A DNA stretch of 35,234 bases from Erysipelotrichaceae bacterium. GTDB lineage: Bacteria > Bacillota_I > Bacilli_A > Erysipelotrichales > Erysipelotrichaceae. Of this stretch, positions 31,984 through 35,234 are shown in pieces. Within the stretch, counting starts at the first letter, position 1, and each line of letters begins with the position of its first letter. The notes under the pieces are model-generated. The model made no database searches and had not been told where the DNA came from. It worked only from the letters and a program-made list of their open reading frames with translations. Made by a program: the position numbers and the translations under genes. Where the stretch lies: contig JAEEHC010000048.1 in the NCBI GenBank assembly GCA_016280635.1, positions 1 through 35,234 on the forward strand, written 5' to 3'.

Positions 31984-33501
31984 TCAGGCCTCTCTGTGGT
32001 ATGCCATGACTTCGGCCAATTCCTTCTTTTCCTTCCTGATCATCCGGCATAAGGCCGGGCTGCCCGGTCCATATTCAATGTGGTAGCCGAAGTACCTCTC
32101 CTTGACCAGGAATGCCCTGGTTTCCAGGAGAGCCTTGGGATCGAGTTTCTCATTGTCATGCAGTACGGCGATGATGCTCAGCGGTGAATAGGTCAGCATC
32201 TTGATGTTGTTCAGTCCGCCCAGTGCCTTGACAAAGGCCTTCATTTCCCGCTTTCCTTCTTCACTGTCCAGGAAATCCTGAGACATGAAACGGTAATAGA
32301 GGAAGACCAGAAGCAGATAGACAACAAAGCAGATCGCTCCCACAATCAGCACCTTGAGGGCTACGCTGTGCAGCGAAGCGGCGCGGAAATAACGGATGAA
32401 ATCAAGCAGGGTTCCGGCACTGGCATAGTTGCTTCCGGCGGTAACGGTGAAGCCAAGCTGAACATTCAGCAGGGCCAGCGCCATGCTGGAAAGAGACGAC
32501 AGAATGACATGAATGCCCAGAAGCCCCGGGGCAATGAATAGCAGAGTAAGTTCTACCGGAAGTGCGCTGCCGCATAATAACGAACACACTAAGCCTACCA
32601 GGCAGGTACCCCAGGTTCTCCGCAGTTCAAACTTATCGCGGATCGTCAGAAGATAACCGAGCAGTAAGGCCGGTATCATGAACAGATTGACAACATAGTA
32701 ATTCGTGCTGTAGCGGCCTACGCCCTTTGCCAGCGTATCAGCGGCAATCTGAGCGTTCCAGATGCTGGCATCGCCGACATAGCTGACCGCGGAGCTGTCA
32801 ACCCAGCTGCCGCCGAACTCACCGAACCAGAAGCCTTTCTCAACGATCCCGTGCAGACCGGTAAGGCTCATAACCTTATCGTACAGGCTGTACAGGAACA
32901 GGCTGGCCGGGTTGGTATTGTTCACAGCGACAAAGCGCATGCACTTGACTACGAAGCGGGCAATCGTCGGATACTGCCAGACAATCAGCGCTCCGGCAAT
33001 TCCCGTAAACAGCATTGCGCTGATCAAAAACCAGACATCATTGCTGATGAAAGGAAGGATGCCGTAATTATAGCGCTTGCGGCTGGAGCGGTAAGTGAAG
33101 TTGACGATGAAGATGACGATGACTGATGCCAGCAAGCCCATGTTCAGAGGTCTGATCGTCGTATCGGCATCTAGGCCGAGGGAGAACAGATCAGTATAAA
33201 AATAGGAAGCCAGCGAACTGCGGCTGAAGAACATGGTAATGACATTGAGGATCAGATAGCAGAGGATACCGGCATTTACCGGTGCGGAATCTTCAAACTT
33301 ACGGCCGAAATAGGCGATGATGACAATCAACGGCAAAAGATCGACCATGAAGTAGCCGATGTATTTCAAAGTCTCCAGCATCGTGGAAACCAGTGTGTTA
33401 TTTACGGTAATGACATTCAAACCCATCAGCAGATGCCCGATGAGCAGAACCGCCAGCGGTAACTTCATGCTGTCAAGCAGTGCGTACCATTGTTTCTTCA
33501 T
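31984..33501 (-). CDS. PTS EIIC-EIIB-like membrane protein with lost catalytic residues
   Basis: This 505-residue protein follows a glucose-superfamily EIICB layout. An EIIC-like part (about 1-405) has ten or so helices; SMKLPLAVLLIGHLLMG, DLLPLIVIIAYFGRKFE and MIPALLLGYLL align by eye with EIIC. An EIIB-like tail (about 415-490) has KALGGLNNIK and YGPGSPAL. Key positions differ: the EIIB phosphorylated Cys is Ser439 (context MLTYSPLSI, where active EIIB has a CxTRLR motif), the EIIC GITEPxEF motif is GSALPVEL (311-318), and GLHH is GLHG (215-218). It is unlikely to phosphorylate sugar. GGGGAG precedes the ATG. It lies 20 bases after nadK and two before mutS. It may be a sensor, a non-phosphorylating transporter, or a repurposed membrane protein; I cannot choose among these. 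Confidence 0.75.
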   Translation of the reverse strand: MKKQWYALLDSMKLPLAVLLIGHLLMGLNVITVNNTLVSTMLETLKYIGYFMVDLLPLIVIIAYFGRKFEDSAPVNAGILCYLILNVITMFFSRSSLASYFYTDLFSLGLDADTTIRPLNMGLLASVIVIFIVNFTYRSSRKRYNYGILPFISNDVWFLISAMLFTGIAGALIVWQYPTIARFVVKCMRFVAVNNTNPASLFLYSLYDKVMSLTGLHGIVEKGFWFGEFGGSWVDSSAVSYVGDASIWNAQIAADTLAKGVGRYSTNYYVVNLFMIPALLLGYLLTIRDKFELRRTWGTCLVGLVCSLLCGSALPVELTLLFIAPGLLGIHVILSSLSSMALALLNVQLGFTVTAGSNYASAGTLLDFIRYFRAASLHSVALKVLIVGAICFVVYLLLVFLYYRFMSQDFLDSEEGKREMKAFVKALGGLNNIKMLTYSPLSIIAVLHDNEKLDPKALLETRAFLVKERYFGYHIEYGPGSPALCRMIRKEKKELAEVMAYHREA

Positions 33502-33521
33502 TACAAACTCCCCTAACTTTG

Positions 33522-34295
33522 CTAATAAAGCTGCTCAAGATGACTAACCCAGTCCGGCTCGTGATAATGAGCAAGCTGAACTTTAAGATCAGATAATGTA
33601 CAGACGATCGTTTCCTTCTTTGGCAGCTTGATCTCATAGCGGTCAAAACTGAGCGTGGTATCGCTGAAATCCTCAGAAACGAACCTGATCTGATTGTTGC
33701 CGGAAACGATCAGCGAATTACTGAGTGAACGGTAGTGGCGGTGATGAATGCCGGCCAGTTCGCTCAGCTGCATGATCTCCAGACCCGGTTCCACAACGGC
33801 GCCGCCAATCGAGCGGTTATAGGCTGTCGAGCCAATCTGCGTTGACAGCAGCAGTCCGGTGCCGTGGAAGGTCTCCAGTTTTTTGTCGTTGACATAAACG
33901 TCAACGTGCTGGGTATGCGGGCGCTGCAGCAGCATGTCGTTAACGGCGTAGCAATCCCGGTTTATTGAAGAAAGGTGAATTCTGAGCAGAGCCTTTCTTT
34001 CGATCTTCGGTGTTCCGGTTGCAATGTCCCGAACGAATTCGTTGATCTGCTTCAGCGTATAATCGGCAAAGAAGCCCAATGTACCGGTGTGCAGGCCGAC
34101 AAAGACTACCTGATCCAGAATACCAAGATACTTGTGGATTGCCGAAAGGAACGTCCCATCGCCGCCAATCGTGCAGACGATTTCCGGCTTATCATCGGAA
34201 TACTGCATTCCGGCAGCCAGCAGCTGATTCTGAATCGTTGCGGAAATCTTGACGGAAACATCATCTTCCCGGGATATGATTGCGAACTTTTTCAT
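33522..34295 (-). CDS. nadK: NAD kinase
   Basis: The 257-residue protein has GGDGTFL (44-50), HTGTLGFFADY, a NDM triad in YAVNDMLLQRP (where NE is more usual), and GTGLLLSTQIGSTAYNRS. It makes NADP from NAD and ATP. GAAAGGA eight bases ahead of the ATG supports the start. It is first in the ten-gene run and diverges from the CYTH gene; in Bacillus the CYTH gene yjbK and the NAD kinase gene are also near neighbours. Confidence 0.93.
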   Translation of the reverse strand: MKKFAIISREDDVSVKISATIQNQLLAAGMQYSDDKPEIVCTIGGDGTFLSAIHKYLGILDQVVFVGLHTGTLGFFADYTLKQINEFVRDIATGTPKIERKALLRIHLSSINRDCYAVNDMLLQRPHTQHVDVYVNDKKLETFHGTGLLLSTQIGSTAYNRSIGGAVVEPGLEIMQLSELAGIHHRHYRSLSNSLIVSGNNQIRFVSEDFSDTTLSFDRYEIKLPKKETIVCTLSDLKVQLAHYHEPDWVSHLEQLY

Positions 34296-34321
34296 CAGCC
34301 TGTTCCTTTCTTCAATTAATT

Positions 34322-34330
34322 ATTGTATCA
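34322..34330 (-). promoter_or_regulatory. Probable promoter of the nadK-divIC run
   Basis: On the minus strand TGA plus TACAAT forms an extended -10, 26 bases before the nadK ATG. No clear -35 is present. The 57-base gap to the divergent CYTH gene holds this and that gene's ribosome-binding site. Confidence 0.45.
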
Positions 34331-34352
34331 TATCAGGCGGTGATTGTTCTAT

Positions 34353-34883
34353 ATGAAAGGTCAAGTTGAATTGGAATTGAAGACCCTGGTCAGCCGGGAA
34401 GAGTTCGAGCGAATTACTGCCCGTTACCAGCCCCTGAACTTTGTCAGGCAGGTCAACACATACTTTGTTACCAATGATCTCTCCCATTACGCTTTCCGGA
34501 TAAGAGAGCGCGATGGTGAATTTCTCTTTACTCTGAAGTACTATGTCAACGGGCAGACCGTTGAATATGAAAAGGTTTTTTCCGGCCGCTTCTTTGACGA
34601 TCCGGATATCAGGGAAACGCTGAAGGCTTTCAGGATCGAGCCGCCATTTCAGATCCTGGGCTCTCTGACAACAGATCGGGCTGTTTACGAAAATGAGCTA
34701 GCTGAACTGTGCTTTGACATCAACCACTATAATGGTCAGACAGACTATGAGATCGAGTACGAGGTCAAAAGTCCGCACGACCACCTTAAGACCTTCAAAG
34801 ACATCCTGGCCAGTGAAAACATCGCCTATGAAAAGAGTTGGGGATCAAAATATAAGCGCTGTCTTTACTCAAAGACAAGATAA
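34353..34883 (+). CDS. CYTH domain protein (YjbK-like)
   Basis: The 176-residue protein begins MKGQVELELKTLV, the ExExK motif (E6, E8, K10) of CYTH triphosphate-tunnel enzymes, followed by the alternating charged strands FRIRERDGEFLFTLKYY, EYEKVF, DRAVYENELAELCFDIN and YEIEYEV. Such proteins bind triphosphates such as ThTP, PPPi or nucleotides with divalent metals. The substrate is unknown. GGTGA lies nine bases ahead of the ATG; an in-frame TTG at 34344 is too close. A single-gene unit with a terminator. Confidence 0.85.
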   Translation: MKGQVELELKTLVSREEFERITARYQPLNFVRQVNTYFVTNDLSHYAFRIRERDGEFLFTLKYYVNGQTVEYEKVFSGRFFDDPDIRETLKAFRIEPPFQILGSLTTDRAVYENELAELCFDINHYNGQTDYEIEYEVKSPHDHLKTFKDILASENIAYEKSWGSKYKRCLYSKTR

Positions 34884-34887
34884 TCAG

Positions 34888-34910
34888 GCAGAGTCATCCT
34901 CTGCTTTTTT
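34888..34910 (+). terminator. Intrinsic terminator of the CYTH gene
   Basis: GCAGAG and CTCTGC form a 6-bp stem around TCATC, followed by six T. Confidence 0.85.
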
Positions 34911-34922
34911 CTAACATTAATG

Positions 34923-34993
34923 ATCCACCAGTGAAACTGGTGGATTTTCATATGCGGGCATAGCCCTGCTCTCAAAGCGGCGCTTTACAGCGC
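34923..34993. repeat. Three hairpins at the IS200/IS605 end
   Basis: Hairpin A (34923-34945) pairs ATCCACCAGT with ACTGGTGGAT around GAA, 10 bp perfect. Hairpin B (34956-34966) pairs GGGC with GCCC around ATA. Hairpin C (34980-34993) pairs GCGCT with AGCGC around TTAC. Hairpin A, about 75 bases beyond the tnpA stop, is the best candidate for the TnpA-bound structure. Confidence 0.7.
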
Positions 34994-35020
34994 TAAAATG
35001 GTCTGCGAAACGCACTCCTT

Positions 35021-35234
35021 CTATTTCTTCTTCCCCGTAAACGGGTCTTCAAATTCCAACGTCAACTGCTCGCTTATCTTATCCTCTTTCAGTTGATTCG
35101 CTATGTACTCCTGTATCCTTTTCGTGTTCTTTCCCACTGTGTCTACATAGTACCCTCGACACCAGAATTCCCTGCTCCGATACTTGAATCTCAGATTCGC
35201 CCACTTCTCATATATCATCTGGCTGCTCTTCCCC
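35021..35234 (-). CDS. tnpA: IS200/IS605-type transposase TnpA, C-terminal fragment
   Basis: Seventy-odd codons are visible, read from the right window edge (GKSSQMIYEKW) to the stop at 35021; the N-terminal part with the HUH motif lies beyond. FWCRGYYVDTVG, then a RIQEYIANQ helix with the likely catalytic Tyr, and DPFTGKKK at the end are typical of Y1 transposases. The frame continues in from the edge, so ATG 35218 is internal. Confidence 0.85.
   Translation of the reverse strand, partial: GKSSQMIYEKWANLRFKYRSREFWCRGYYVDTVGKNTKRIQEYIANQLKEDKISEQLTLEFEDPFTGKKK

Larger units (their letters stand above)
34916..35234 (-). mobile_element. IS200/IS605-family element, tnpA 3' side and end region (partial)
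   Basis: A TnpA fragment followed downstream by a cluster of short hairpins is the layout of an IS200/IS605 end, where the transposase recognises subterminal hairpins. The left boundary near base 34916, just after the CYTH terminator, is a guess; no target duplication is expected for this family. The other end lies outside the window. Confidence 0.7.

Noticed and set aside
34923-34945. Palindrome considered as a second terminator of the CYTH gene
   Set aside because: A good terminator already lies at 34888-34910, and the palindrome fits an IS200/IS605 end hairpin better.

Overview
The window looks like a chromosomal segment of a low-to-mid GC Gram-positive bacterium (Firmicutes/Bacillota). 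The evidence is a lipoteichoic-acid-synthase-like gene, TagO/WecA, a CIRCE/HrcA heat-shock operator pair, RibU under an FMN riboswitch, the Firmicutes block pth-mfd-rqcP-divIC with tilS-hpt-ftsH-hslO-dusB nearby, and a YjbK-like CYTH gene beside NAD kinase. Gene content would suit an Erysipelotrichia-type organism, but that placement is inference from gene order, not a search result. It is mostly core housekeeping DNA with few accessory islands.

Layout. (1) 1-2095, minus: an LTA-synthase-like enzyme, cut by the left window edge, and a small lipoprotein; they diverge from a diacylglycerol kinase (2147-3055, plus). (2) 3097-5404, plus: secG, smpB, a cyclophilin and a standalone E2-acyltransferase-like protein, separated by clear terminators. 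(3) 5411-11601, minus: a PemK/MazF-fold protein, tilS, hpt, ftsH, hslO and dusB. (4) 11657-13737, minus: alkD-like, a DUF1146 protein and tagO/wecA. (5) 13754-14321, minus: a small heat-shock protein with a terminator and a promoter framed by two CIRCE elements. (6) 14351-15630, plus: FMN riboswitch, ribU and a standalone riboflavin kinase. (7) 15636-18665, minus: a three-gene GlpA-like / FAD oxidoreductase / DUF1667 operon. (8) 18759-20388, plus: a small multidrug export protein and a membrane-anchored XRE-type protein. (9) 20390-21529, minus: a DUF2974 hydrolase-like protein. (10) 21546-34330, minus: a tightly packed ten-gene run nadK, degenerate PTS EIICB-like, mutS, mutL, miaA, tcdA, pth, mfd, rqcP, divIC. 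(11) 34353-34910, plus: CYTH gene. (12) 34916-35234: the end of an IS200/IS605-type element, cut by the right window edge.

How the genes work together. The left end links LTA polymerisation, which releases diacylglycerol, to a lipid kinase that could recycle it. The ribU-rfk pair couples riboflavin uptake to its phosphorylation to FMN, the riboswitch ligand. The ten-gene run joins NADP supply, mismatch repair, two tRNA A37 modifications, peptidyl-tRNA recycling, transcription-coupled repair, ribosome quality control and cell division, mostly through overlapping start and stop codons.

The most unusual items are the PTS EIICB-like protein in the mismatch-repair run, which lacks the phosphorylatable EIIB cysteine and the conserved EIIC glutamate motif; the standalone riboflavin kinase; the E2-like protein without the catalytic histidine; and genes (alkD, tilS, possibly the lipoprotein) whose ATG sits six bases after a -10-like hexamer without a Shine-Dalgarno sequence, suggesting leaderless transcripts.
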